64,000 bases of DNA from a bacterium (GTDB lineage: Bacteria > Patescibacteria > Dojkabacteria > JAKAPS01 > JAJZLI01). How positions within the stretch are numbered: position 1 is the first letter of the stretch; each line of letters opens with the position of its first letter. Under the pieces are notes generated by a model, which had not been told where the DNA came from, ran no database searches, and saw nothing but the letters and a program-made list of their open reading frames with translations. The translations under genes were made by a program, and so were the position numbers. Where the stretch lies: positions 310,001-374,000 of the forward strand of contig JAKAWT010000001.1 of NCBI GenBank assembly GCA_021816845.1. The letters run 5' to 3'. This document shows positions 55,092 to 63,187 of this stretch, in pieces.

Positions 55092-56186
55092 ATGAAAGCA
55101 ATTATAACAGCAGGTGGTAGAGGGACTAGGTTAAGACCTATCACTCACACTTTTAACAAGCATTTAATTCCTATTGCTAATAAACCCATTATAGAATATG
55201 CAATAGAGGCAGTTAGAGATTCTGGAATTTCTGATATTGGTGTTATATATAACGAAGGATCTAGATCTTCTGGATTAGATGAGCTTAGGGAATATTTAAA
55301 GGATGGAGAGAGATTTAATGTTAAAATCACATATATAAAGCAAAAAGAACCAATAGGACTAGCAGATTGTATTAGAGTATCCAAGGACTTTATAGGGGAT
55401 GATAAATTTGTATTTTATCTTGGGGATAATATGCTTGCATCTGGGATAAAGGAATTTAAAGAAGATTTTGAAAAAGACACTGAATCGACATGTTATCTTT
55501 TGTTATCTCAAGTCCCAGATCCACAAAGATTTGGAGTTCCTGTATTTGATAAAAATAAAAAATTGGTAAGAATAGAAGAGAAACCAGAAAATCCTCAAAC
55601 TGATCTTGCAGTTACTGGTATATATTTTTATTCTCCTGAAGTATTTAGAGCATTTGAAGGGAAAGATCAAATACATCCATCAAAAAGAGGAGAATTAGAG
55701 GTATCAGATCTCCATCAATATTTACTAGATCACAACTATAAAATTAAAACATATAATGTATCAGGATGGTGGAAAGATACAGGGAAACTGAATGATTTAC
55801 TTTCTGCAAATAGGCTCATTCTTGAAAAACATCATATATATAAAAAGGGAGGAAGTGTTACTGATTCCACTGTAGAGGGGGACGTTGATATAGATAATGG
55901 TGCTATAGTTTCAAATTCTCTAATAAGAGGCCCTGTAGTAATAGGTAAGGATACGAAGATACTAAATAGCTATATTGGGCCATTCACGTCTATAGATAAT
56001 GGATGTAATATTACAGGTAGTGAGATTGAAAATTCCATAATATTAGAGAATACCACAATACTTGATGTTCCCTATAGGATTGATAGTTCACTTATTGGAA
56101 AAGATGTAAAAGTTATAAAAAAAGATAAAAGACCAAAAACAATATCTTTAATGATTGGTGATCATTCAGAGATTAGATTAGTCTAA
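55092..56186 (+). CDS. rmlA: Glucose-1-phosphate thymidylyltransferase (long form)
   Basis: A 364-aa sugar nucleotidyltransferase making dTDP-glucose, the first step to dTDP-rhamnose and related sugars. The N-terminal GT-A-like domain has AGGRGTRLRPITH (7-19) and FYLGDNM. A left-handed beta-helix tail (about 245-364) marks the long RmlA form found in archaea, CPR and some bacteria. RmlB, C and D are not in this window, so the pathway must be completed elsewhere. UDP-glucose as product cannot be excluded. Confidence 0.88.
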   Translation: MKAIITAGGRGTRLRPITHTFNKHLIPIANKPIIEYAIEAVRDSGISDIGVIYNEGSRSSGLDELREYLKDGERFNVKITYIKQKEPIGLADCIRVSKDFIGDDKFVFYLGDNMLASGIKEFKEDFEKDTESTCYLLLSQVPDPQRFGVPVFDKNKKLVRIEEKPENPQTDLAVTGIYFYSPEVFRAFEGKDQIHPSKRGELEVSDLHQYLLDHNYKIKTYNVSGWWKDTGKLNDLLSANRLILEKHHIYKKGGSVTDSTVEGDVDIDNGAIVSNSLIRGPVVIGKDTKILNSYIGPFTSIDNGCNITGSEIENSIILENTTILDVPYRIDSSLIGKDVKVIKKDKRPKTISLMIGDHSEIRLV

Positions 56187-56291
56187 TTAAAGAAATAGAC
56201 AGGCAAGAAAAATAATCAGATATATATACTCTCAATTAATCATATTCTAATAAAATCAATCAAATACTAGTAAAATAGGAATATATGCATA

Positions 56292-56320
56292 TTGCCATAA
56301 ACTATAGGATGTGATACAAT
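56292..56320 (+). promoter_or_regulatory. Promoter TTGCCA-17-TACAAT with extended -10, leaderless
   Basis: -35 at 56292-56297 and -10 at 56315-56320 preceded by TGA. The -10 ends 6 bp before the ATG at 56327. The rest of the 140-bp gap shows nothing else. Confidence 0.68.
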
Positions 56321-56326
56321 AGCCTT

Positions 56327-57070
56327 ATGAAACATGAAGAAATGCCAATTTGGGATATACCGATATATTATGGAGAGACAAAGGATGGAGATCCTCGTTT
56401 GGAGTTACTTCCTAATGGATTTTCTGCTAGAGTTAGAGTTTTAAGGAATGGTATTTTGGATGTATCTTCATATGAATATAATGATACTGGGAGGGTTAAA
56501 AGCTCTATATCTCAAAATGCCATAGGAGATAGAGTATATTCTTGGTTTTTATATAGTTACAAAGATGATAACAATCTAAGTTTGTTTAGTGCACAGAAAC
56601 GTAGTGTAACTCTCGATCAGTATGGAGGACTCTTAGATATCAGTGTTTTTGAAGATAGCTATGATGCTGATAATCAAATTTTAAATAGAAGAGGAGTAGA
56701 CAATGATGGAAGACAATCTTTAGAAGTATATAAATATGAAGAAGGTTTAGTACAAAGCAAGATTATTTTTAAGGATCATGATGTTGGTAGATTGGAGGAA
56801 TATAAATACAAGTATGATCAGAAAGGTAGAATAATCAGTAGATCTGTATTAGATAATGATGGAAATATAATAGCGACAGATTTTTATGAATATGATGGGG
56901 TTTTACCAGTGAGAAGAGGATCTAGTACTCTTGATAGAATAAGTATATATAAGGCACGTCTTATACTAGGAAGAATAAAAAAAGATAGGACGAGAAAGAA
57001 AGATAGAAATTTTGTTGTATATGAAAACAGAGCTAACGATCTTGTAGCTATACTTGAAGCAGGAAGGTAG
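56327..57070 (+). CDS. Hypothetical protein with YD-like beta strands
   Basis: A 247-aa soluble protein without signal or membrane helix. Several segments of the form Y.Y(N/D)..GR (YEYNDTGRVKS near residue 50, YKYDQKGRIISRS near 164, then FYEYDG) resemble degenerate RHS/YD repeats, suggesting a beta-strand domain. The last 50 residues are basic (KDRTRKKDR). It is first in a leaderless two-gene operon with a ParB-fold protein 8 bp downstream. Function unknown. Confidence 0.65.
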   Translation: MKHEEMPIWDIPIYYGETKDGDPRLELLPNGFSARVRVLRNGILDVSSYEYNDTGRVKSSISQNAIGDRVYSWFLYSYKDDNNLSLFSAQKRSVTLDQYGGLLDISVFEDSYDADNQILNRRGVDNDGRQSLEVYKYEEGLVQSKIIFKDHDVGRLEEYKYKYDQKGRIISRSVLDNDGNIIATDFYEYDGVLPVRRGSSTLDRISIYKARLILGRIKKDRTRKKDRNFVVYENRANDLVAILEAGR

Positions 57071-57078
57071 TTAATTTT

Positions 57079-57630
57079 ATGGAGACGGTTAATGGACTAG
57101 AACAGGGTATTTCACGTGAAGAATTCAGGGAAAAACTATTGATGTTATCTGATACATCATTATATCCTGCTTTTAGAATAACTGATATATTTGAGGCAAA
57201 CCCATTTGATTTTATTGAAGATGAAAGACGTGCACATGTAAAAGTTCAAAATATAATTGGAGCCCCATATCTTGGTACTGAAAAATTCAGAAATTGGGGA
57301 GATATTCAAAATAGAGAATCTAGATCTGAAGGAATAGGGGATAGAGGACTTGGTCCTAGATGGGAAGTGTATATGTATGAACTTACAAAACAGATAGAAA
57401 GTAAAGGAATCGAGAGTGTGTCAATTTTTGATGGACCTATTTATCTTGATGAATTTCAAGGAGTTTATTATGTAGACTTAAATGGAACACGTAGGATTGT
57501 TGCAGCTAAACTTCTTGGACTTGATGAGGTTCCAGCAATAGTCACAAAGATAATAACAAAATATGGAGTTGATCCTTGGAAATTTTCAAAAGCTCAAAGA
57601 AGAATACGAAAATTAAACTATCTCTTCTAA
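57079..57630 (+). CDS. ParB/sulfiredoxin-fold protein
   Basis: A 183-aa soluble protein. Residues near 137-165 (YVDLNGTRRIVAAKLLGLDEVPAIV) match the ParB N-terminal fold box G.(H/R)R..A...LG...VP..V, which binds CTP or DNA in ParB and nucleotides in related proteins. The helix-turn-helix and dimer domains of chromosomal ParB are absent, so it is not the partition protein. It ends 18 bp inside the oppositely oriented next gene. Confidence 0.62.
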   Translation: METVNGLEQGISREEFREKLLMLSDTSLYPAFRITDIFEANPFDFIEDERRAHVKVQNIIGAPYLGTEKFRNWGDIQNRESRSEGIGDRGLGPRWEVYMYELTKQIESKGIESVSIFDGPIYLDEFQGVYYVDLNGTRRIVAAKLLGLDEVPAIVTKIITKYGVDPWKFSKAQRRIRKLNYLF

Positions 57631-58338
57631 TTTTTTATACAAGAATACCTCAGATAGTATTGTTATAGGGATTGTTATAAGAAGCCCTATAAGTAACAAG
57701 AATGCTCCTACAACATTTAATATCACTAACATTAGAAGTACACCAAATATCTTCCATTTTTTCCCTTTTGTAATATGATAACTTTCTTTTATTGATTCTA
57801 TTATCTGTTTATTTTGGTCAATAATAATGTATTGGTAGAAAGAGAATGCAATACTATACATTACTAGAAATACAGAAAGTACTATTGCTATAATTATGAA
57901 TAGTAGGAATATTAGTGATCTTTGGAGTGCAAAATGTGTCATCAATGCTAGAGATCCTAAAATTAGAAGATATACAATAACAAAGCCTATACCAACTAAA
58001 ATTGACCCACCTATATAGTTCCAGAATCTATTATCAAATTTTACATAACTTGAAAATTTAGAAAGTTCTAATTTTTCTCCACTATAAACTCTTAGTGCAG
58101 TGAGTATGAATAGATATCCATAGACGAAGCTAAAGGCAATAAGTATTATATAAAATACTGTCCCTAAGAATCCTGTATGTCCTACCAGGTACTCAAGTAC
58201 AAAATATACCACACCAAAAATAAGTATGGATATGATATAAAATACTAAATTTTGAAAAGTTTTATTCCACCCAAAAGAAAATACTTCTGCTACAGAGAAT
58301 GTCTTCTTGCTGTTATCTTCTGATGAGTTATTATCCAT
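57613..58338 (-). CDS. Integral membrane protein, about six helices
   Basis: A 241-aa protein with a soluble N-terminus of about 28 residues and about six membrane helices. The segment YIIIDQNKQIIESIKESYHITKG, before the last helices, is typical of a widespread group of poorly described bacterial membrane proteins related to DUF975. No catalytic motif is seen. Its 3' end overlaps the ParB-fold gene by 18 bp on the other strand. Confidence 0.68.
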   Translation of the reverse strand: MDNNSSEDNSKKTFSVAEVFSFGWNKTFQNLVFYIISILIFGVVYFVLEYLVGHTGFLGTVFYIILIAFSFVYGYLFILTALRVYSGEKLELSKFSSYVKFDNRFWNYIGGSILVGIGFVIVYLLILGSLALMTHFALQRSLIFLLFIIIAIVLSVFLVMYSIAFSFYQYIIIDQNKQIIESIKESYHITKGKKWKIFGVLLMLVILNVVGAFLLLIGLLITIPITILSEVFLYKKLEEIV

Positions 58339-58418
58339 ATACTTTGTATTTTATACTTACTTTTCAATATTTCAATATATGGAGGAATAATACTTATGTT
58401 TATTTACTAATTAGGAGA

Positions 58419-59573
58419 CTATCTTTTGTTATAATATTTTTTTAAATTATCTGATATTTTGCTGTATAAAAATTTATCAGCATATTTTGTAGCATTCTTA
58501 CTATAACTATCATAGTTTTCATTTATCTTTACTACTGCATTGAGCATTTCTTGTTTTTCTAGTGTTGTTAATATACCATTTTTATTATTCTCTATAAGGT
58601 CTATTGCTGCATTATCCTCACCATTAAAACATATAACTGGAAGTCCTAATGCTAGAGCTTCTATCGTTACTATGGAGAAACCTTCTCTTTTTGATAGCAT
58701 CATAAAGATCTTAGAACTTTTCATTATTCTAAATACTTCATTATTATCTTCTATAAAACCAGTAAACTTAATATTCAAATCAAGCTTTTTTGCCATATTC
58801 TTTAGATTATTTAATTCTTTCCCACCTCCTATTATTAAAGCTTTAAGATTAATTTTTCTATCTTTTGCATATTTTACAAGGTCTATTATTTTGTCTACAT
58901 TTTTAAAATCAAGAAGTCTTCCAGCATAACAAAGGTCATATTTTTTATTCTTGTTATCTATTTTTTTTATAGCATCTCTAATTCCACTTGGTATCACAAT
59001 GATTTCTCCTTTTTTATGTTGTTGTATTTTCTCTTTTGTATGTTTCGATATTGCTATTATATTTGTTGATAGCTTTAATGCTAAATATTGAACCACAAAC
59101 CCTATACTGCCAAAAAGTAGTCCAGAATACTTTATCCAATATTTAAAATCCCACCATTCATGCCATATGGTTACAACCCTTGGGTCTGGATCCTTTGGGC
59201 CTAGGCCCTTTGGTTTTAATTTTTTTAATAAAAGTGCAAATCTTAGTGTAAATATAGGGAAATAAGGCATAGATTGAATTTCTATAACATCAAAATTGTT
59301 TTTTATAAGGAATGGGAAAAGTTTGATTGCAAATATGATGGGTTCTAAGGTTTTTCTATTTCCATCAGGTTTATATATATCAGAGTGTTTAAAAATTGCG
59401 TGATATGTAATTTTATCTCTTATTATGGTATCGGAACATTCCCATCCTTTCATACCTACTAGATGTATTTCGTATGAGTCTTTTAGATATGTAGAGATAT
59501 TATATATTCTCTGTTCTACTCCACCTATTTGGTATGGGTATATTAGATCATATATAAATAGTAATTTCTTCAT
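58419..59573 (-). CDS. Family 4 glycosyltransferase with a repeat-made linker
   Basis: A 384-aa GT-B enzyme: IGGVEQRIYNIS in the N-terminal loop, YAGRLLDFKNVD at the second domain, and the donor motif LSKREGFSIVTIEALALG with both glutamates. A Lys/Pro/Gly/Asp loop (KPKGLGPKDPDP, about residues 120-132), in front of the strand VVTIWHEWW, is encoded by three 14-bp units (59178-59219; 42 bp, so in frame). A ribosome binding site AAAGGA lies 8 bp before the ATG. Confidence 0.87.
   Translation of the reverse strand: MKKLLFIYDLIYPYQIGGVEQRIYNISTYLKDSYEIHLVGMKGWECSDTIIRDKITYHAIFKHSDIYKPDGNRKTLEPIIFAIKLFPFLIKNNFDVIEIQSMPYFPIFTLRFALLLKKLKPKGLGPKDPDPRVVTIWHEWWDFKYWIKYSGLLFGSIGFVVQYLALKLSTNIIAISKHTKEKIQQHKKGEIIVIPSGIRDAIKKIDNKNKKYDLCYAGRLLDFKNVDKIIDLVKYAKDRKINLKALIIGGGKELNNLKNMAKKLDLNIKFTGFIEDNNEVFRIMKSSKIFMMLSKREGFSIVTIEALALGLPVICFNGEDNAAIDLIENNKNGILTTLEKQEMLNAVVKINENYDSYSKNATKYADKFLYSKISDNLKKYYNKR
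59178..59219. repeat. 14-bp tandem repeat inside the glycosyltransferase gene
   Basis: Units CCTTGGGTCTGGAT, CCTTTGGGCCTAGG and CCCTTTGGTTTTAA. They are related to the CTTGGATCCAGATC unit near uppP. Three units total 42 bp, so the frame is kept. Confidence 0.65.
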
Positions 59574-59692
59574 GTGGAGATCCTTTGTATAATTATATCT
59601 AAAAAAGTTAGTTTTATGAAGTTTTTGAATTTATTTCCTTTAATATTGTTTTAATATTAAAATATTATAAGATAAAGTCTAAACATTAAAAT

Positions 59693-60424
59693 ATGATAGA
59701 TAAAATAGATATAGTAAAGCAAATCCCAATTGATAGATTTCCTAGGAATATCCTTATTATTCCTGATGGTAATGGAAGGTGGGCAAAAGAACATGGGAAA
59801 AATGTAACTGTAGGGCATAGGTTAGCAGCAGAGAGGATAAGAGATATACTTGAGGATCTAAAAGATTTAGATCAAATAAATACTATCACTTTATGGGCAT
59901 TCTCATCAGATAATTGGGTAAGAGATAAAAAAGAGATAAGAGGTATAATGATGATTTTAGAATACATGATACATAAATTAGAAAAAAGATTGATAGAGGA
60001 AGAAACAAGATTTATTCATATAGGGAGGAAAGATAGAATCCCAAGTTCATTGCTCAAAACAATAGCACTAACAGAAGAACATACAAAATCATTTAAAGGC
60101 AAGATTTTATCTTTAGCTATAGATTTTGGAGGGGAGGATCAAATTATAAGGATCATTGATAAATCAAGAAATTTAGATAGAAATATTGTAATTGAAGGTG
60201 CTACTTTTAATGATTTTAAGGATGGGGGAGGATTAATACCTTCATCTGATTTAATAATACGAACATCAGGGGAAAGAAGAATATCAGATATAGGATGGTT
60301 TAATGGGAAATGTACTGAGCTATATTTTGAACCTAAATATTTTCCGGATGTTGGAACATCTGATATACTTGATGCTATATTAGATTTTTCAAAAAGGGAG
60401 AGAAGAATGGGTGGGAGAAAATAA
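59693..60424 (+). CDS. uppS: Undecaprenyl diphosphate synthase (cis-prenyltransferase)
   Basis: Condenses isopentenyl diphosphates onto farnesyl diphosphate to make the C55 carrier for peptidoglycan and surface glycans. The 243-aa protein carries the catalytic PDGNGRWAK (24-32, Asp25), GHR, TLWAFSSDNW, and the C-terminal RTSGERRISD substrate-binding block. The last 36 bp overlap, on the other strand, the tail of a decayed toxin gene. UppP is encoded at 20606. Confidence 0.95.
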   Translation: MIDKIDIVKQIPIDRFPRNILIIPDGNGRWAKEHGKNVTVGHRLAAERIRDILEDLKDLDQINTITLWAFSSDNWVRDKKEIRGIMMILEYMIHKLEKRLIEEETRFIHIGRKDRIPSSLLKTIALTEEHTKSFKGKILSLAIDFGGEDQIIRIIDKSRNLDRNIVIEGATFNDFKDGGGLIPSSDLIIRTSGERRISDIGWFNGKCTELYFEPKYFPDVGTSDILDAILDFSKRERRMGGRK

Positions 60425-60822
60425 TGAATTTTTCTCAAACCATGTAGCTATTTCTTTTCTTCCCCATTTATCTGTTTCGATCTGTATTATCGTAGTTGCC
60501 AAATCTTTTTCCTGCAGTATAAGTATAAATGAGATGCCATTTAATTTAAGAAATAATATTGAAGATACTATAGCAGTACGTTTATTCCGTCTATAAATGG
60601 ACGATTGAACATTATTGAACGAAGCAGTGACGATACCTTATCGAATATACTTGGATACAATTCCTTACCTCCAAAAACTGTCTGAGGCCTTAATACTGCT
60701 GATTCTAATAATCCTAAGGTTCTTAGACCATGTGTACCTCCATATCTGTCTATCTGATCTTCATGGATTATTAGAACTTGCTCAATAGTTAAAAATACAG
60801 TAGGGTTGATATTTATGCCAAT
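60389..60822 (-). pseudogene. Decayed Doc/Fic-family toxin
   Basis: Translating this strand gives a Doc-type protein: TIEQVLIIHEDQ, RYGGTHGLRTLGLLESAVL, RPQTVFGG and YPSIF. The Fic motif HPFxDGNKR reads NRPFIDG and then loses the frame: one base is missing near 60581-60588, giving a stop (60568-60570) in one frame, while the other continues as NKRTAIVSSILFLKLNG to 60389. The catalytic His is Arg (codon 60601-60603). It has no normal start codon and follows the antitoxin gene by overlap. The toxin is therefore inactive; Doc normally phosphorylates EF-Tu. Confidence 0.82.
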
Positions 60823-61049
60823 TGTTCTAACGCATCTTTATAGTTATTATTGACATCTTCTAATAATTTTAAAAACTTTGGGTTAAAAGTGGTTTTAGTG
60901 GAATTTTCTTTTCTGATTAACAGAGAATTATTTATCAAATCTTCTTCAAGGAATACATATTTCCCTGCATCAAGTTTCATGTTATCTAATAATACTTTTG
61001 GTATTATTACACCTGTTGAATTACCTATACGAACTAACTTTTGTCTCAT
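60813..61049 (-). CDS. AbrB/MazE-type antitoxin
   Basis: A 78-aa protein with the swapped-hairpin AbrB fold: KLVRIGNSTGVIIPKVLL (4-21) then LDAGKYVFLEEDLINNSLLIRK. Such proteins bind DNA as dimers and neutralise a partner toxin through their C-terminus. The partner is the decayed Doc gene that overlaps its end. A 12-bp perfect palindrome over the promoter suggests autoregulation. It remains intact although the toxin is dead, so it may have other DNA targets. Confidence 0.85.
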   Translation of the reverse strand: MRQKLVRIGNSTGVIIPKVLLDNMKLDAGKYVFLEEDLINNSLLIRKENSTKTTFNPKFLKLLEDVNNNYKDALEQLA

Positions 61050-61058
61050 AGTTATTAC

Positions 61059-61086
61059 ATGTTATAACATTTTATCACTATGTCAA
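61059..61086 (-). promoter_or_regulatory. Antitoxin promoter with palindromic operator
   Basis: ATGTTATAACAT (61059-61070) is a perfect 12-bp palindrome overlapping an extended -10 (TGTTATAAC) on the minus strand, with a TTGACA at 61081-61086, 14 bp upstream. This fits an autoregulated toxin-antitoxin operon. Confidence 0.55.
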
Positions 61087-61090
61087 ATCT

Positions 61091-62215
61091 TTATTTTTTA
61101 AGTTCTATTATTTTTGAAAAAAATCCGGCGAATATTGTTTGTATTGATAATATAAATAGAGTTAACCCTAAGATTAGATGTCCTGAGTCAAGTAATGCTC
61201 CAAAATGATTTTGACTCCATTTTATATATGTATATATAAAAAGAAGGACACTTATAAAAAGTATAAGCAGTCCAAAAGATAATATCTTCTCTAATGTAAG
61301 TTTCTTAACGAACCTAGTAATCCAGTCTGGTTTTGTAAATTCTTCTATGGAGGAGTATTGTTTTGTTAAAAGTCCAAATATTAATATATTATATCCTGTG
61401 ATTGTTATTATTGATGCAATATATAGGACGTGGTAGTGGAGAACTCTCCCAAATATTTCAAATTGTCCTGGAGCTAGGAGTATAAATATTAATACACCAA
61501 GTAAGAATAGTAGAAGCCCTGGGTATATGAACATATAATTTGTTCCTTGGGTTAACATAAAAGACAGATGCCTCCAACCATCTTTAAAGGTATGAAGTTT
61601 TGCTTCTGATCCATGCCTTGGATATAAGGTTATTGGAACCTCTGTAATTTTTAACTTAAGTTTTGATGCTTTTATTATCATTTCAGATGCAAATTCCATA
61701 CCTGTTGTTTGGAGATTTAATCTTTTATATGATTCTTGTGTAATTCCTCTCATTCCACATTGTGAATCTGAGATTCTAATATTATAGAAATGGTTAATTA
61801 TGAATGTTAGGACCGGAACCCCGATTTTGTGAGATAATGGGGTAGCACCTTTTTCTATCTTTCCTCTCTTGTGTCTATCTCCTATTACAAAATCATTACC
61901 AGCTTTAAGCTTTCTATAAAATTTAGGGATTTCTAAAAAATCATATGTATCATCTCCATCTCCCATTATCATATATTTACCGGAGGCTTTATCAAATCCT
62001 TTTTTAAGAGCATTTCCATATCCTTTTTCTTTTACCTTTATAACTACTGCACCAGCTTTTTTTGCAATCTCTCGAGATTTATCTGTTGATCCATTATCAG
62101 ATACAATTACCTCTCCCTTTATTCTAAGAATTTTTATTGCCTTTAGTGCCTTTTTTACACAGACATTTATAGTTTGTTCTTCATTAAGGCAGGGTATTAT
62201 TACAGATAATTCCAT
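61091..62215 (-). CDS. Polyprenyl-phosphate glycosyltransferase (DPM1-like) with membrane helices
   Basis: A 374-aa GT2 enzyme. The N-terminal GT-A domain (1-235) has SVIIPCLNEEQTI, VIVSDNGSTDKS and MGDGDDTYD, the DDT-type metal site, and closely resembles dolichyl-phosphate mannose/glucose synthases. Four membrane helices follow (about 240-370), as in the GtrB-like branch. It would load a sugar onto undecaprenyl phosphate for use outside the membrane by a GT-C or YfhO-like enzyme. Its promoter touches the stop of the gene at 62250. Confidence 0.9.
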   Translation of the reverse strand: MELSVIIPCLNEEQTINVCVKKALKAIKILRIKGEVIVSDNGSTDKSREIAKKAGAVVIKVKEKGYGNALKKGFDKASGKYMIMGDGDDTYDFLEIPKFYRKLKAGNDFVIGDRHKRGKIEKGATPLSHKIGVPVLTFIINHFYNIRISDSQCGMRGITQESYKRLNLQTTGMEFASEMIIKASKLKLKITEVPITLYPRHGSEAKLHTFKDGWRHLSFMLTQGTNYMFIYPGLLLFLLGVLIFILLAPGQFEIFGRVLHYHVLYIASIITITGYNILIFGLLTKQYSSIEEFTKPDWITRFVKKLTLEKILSFGLLILFISVLLFIYTYIKWSQNHFGALLDSGHLILGLTLFILSIQTIFAGFFSKIIELKK

Positions 62216-62239
62216 ATTATTTTGTATAAATAATATGTG

Positions 62240-62248
62240 ATTATATCA
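62240..62248 (-). promoter_or_regulatory. Extended -10 box TGATATAAT
   Basis: Minus strand; leader of about 18 nt to the start at 62215. It lies only 2 bp beyond the stop codon of the upstream gene (62250-62252). Confidence 0.52.
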
Positions 62249-62249
62249 T

Positions 62250-62903
62250 TTATTGAATAGTTAAGGATACAGTTTGATTATTAGTTGTATTCTCAAATAT
62301 GAATTGTCCTCCATCAATATGAGATATGGCATAAGGTGTATTTTCCTGTATGGTTTTTGTATTTACAGCAAATGGAGGAGCTAATCTTACTGCAACATCA
62401 ACATTTCCAGTTTTTGGATTAGTGTCTACCTCAAGATTAGATGTATATATTGGAACGTTTGTTCCTGTAATTGCACTAACTGTTTTTTCCCCTTTTTGTT
62501 GAAAGAAATTAGCATCAGAACTACCTTTTGGAAGTTGTATTACGATTGTTGGAGCAACAGGATTTGCAGTATTTGGTATCACTACAGCTTCTCCAGGCTT
62601 TAATCCATTGTTCAATACTTGTTGATAAGATACTCTTTGGACTGTATTTGGTTTGGGTTCCTGTACAGCTTCTGCAACTACACCGGCTGCTATAAGACCT
62701 GCAAGGCCCAACATTATCAATTTTGTTGTACTGGTTTTTTGTGGATTAGATTTTTTTCTCCTATTATTATGAATACTATCTGCTCTAGAATTATATTCTA
62801 TATGTGATCTATGATGTACTCTTTGTGTAGTAGCATGACGATCATGATCGAAACCATAAATTCTTTGAAGTTCTTTTGCCGTTTTAGGTTCTCTTTCATC
62901 CAT
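62250..62903 (-). CDS. Membrane-anchored hypothetical protein
   Basis: A 217-aa protein with a His/Arg-rich cytosolic N-terminus (about 1-58), one membrane helix (about 62-81) and a soluble outer domain of two beta-type halves (QPKPN..PGEAVVIPNT and NPKTGNVDVAVRLAPPF). Its layout (basic tail, TTKLIMLGLAGLIAAG helix) is like the membrane-anchored C39-like protein at 28338, but no catalytic residues are seen. The last residues (ENTTNNQTVSLTIQ) suggest a complete C-terminus. Confidence 0.65.
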   Translation of the reverse strand: MDEREPKTAKELQRIYGFDHDRHATTQRVHHRSHIEYNSRADSIHNNRRKKSNPQKTSTTKLIMLGLAGLIAAGVVAEAVQEPKPNTVQRVSYQQVLNNGLKPGEAVVIPNTANPVAPTIVIQLPKGSSDANFFQQKGEKTVSAITGTNVPIYTSNLEVDTNPKTGNVDVAVRLAPPFAVNTKTIQENTPYAISHIDGGQFIFENTTNNQTVSLTIQ

Positions 62904-62933
62904 AAAAGTATATAAATAATATTAATAAAAAAT

Positions 62934-62962
62934 ATTATTACATAACTTATAGTTTTTGTCAA
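62934..62962 (-). promoter_or_regulatory. Promoter TTGACA-17-AATAAT
   Basis: Perfect -35 (62957-62962) and near-perfect -10 (62934-62939), 30 bp before the start at 62903. Confidence 0.55.
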
Positions 62963-63043
62963 CAAGTTATAAATATCAATGATATAATGTTGATTTAGTA
63001 GTATAATTTGAGTATATATGTTTTTAAGGATAATTATATAATT

Positions 63044-63187
63044 ATGCCTATAGACTTGAGTAATATGGATACAGTTATTAGTGTAAGAGTAAATAAAGAG
63101 GTTAAAGAATATGCAAAAGAAGTCGCTAATTCTGCTGGGCTTACTCTAAGTTCTGTCTATACTCTTTCTGAGAACTATTATAAGTAA
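63044..63187 (+). pseudogene. Truncated RelB/DinJ-type antitoxin
   Basis: A 47-codon frame MPIDLSNMDTVISVRVNKEV.., continuing KEYAKEVANSAGLTLSSV. This is the beta strand, first helix and G(L)(T/S)LSS turn of ribbon-helix-helix antitoxins, which normally run to about 80-90 residues. It breaks off in helix 2 and ends in YTLSENYYK. The last 42 bp overlap the 3' end of the opposite YfhO-like gene, so a deletion probably fused them. No toxin follows. The gap before it (62963-63043) shows two TATAAT boxes (62983, 63002). Confidence 0.6.

Noticed and set aside
57079..57630. Chromosome-partition ParB
   Set aside because: Only the ParB N-terminal box is matched; no helix-turn-helix and no ParA neighbour.
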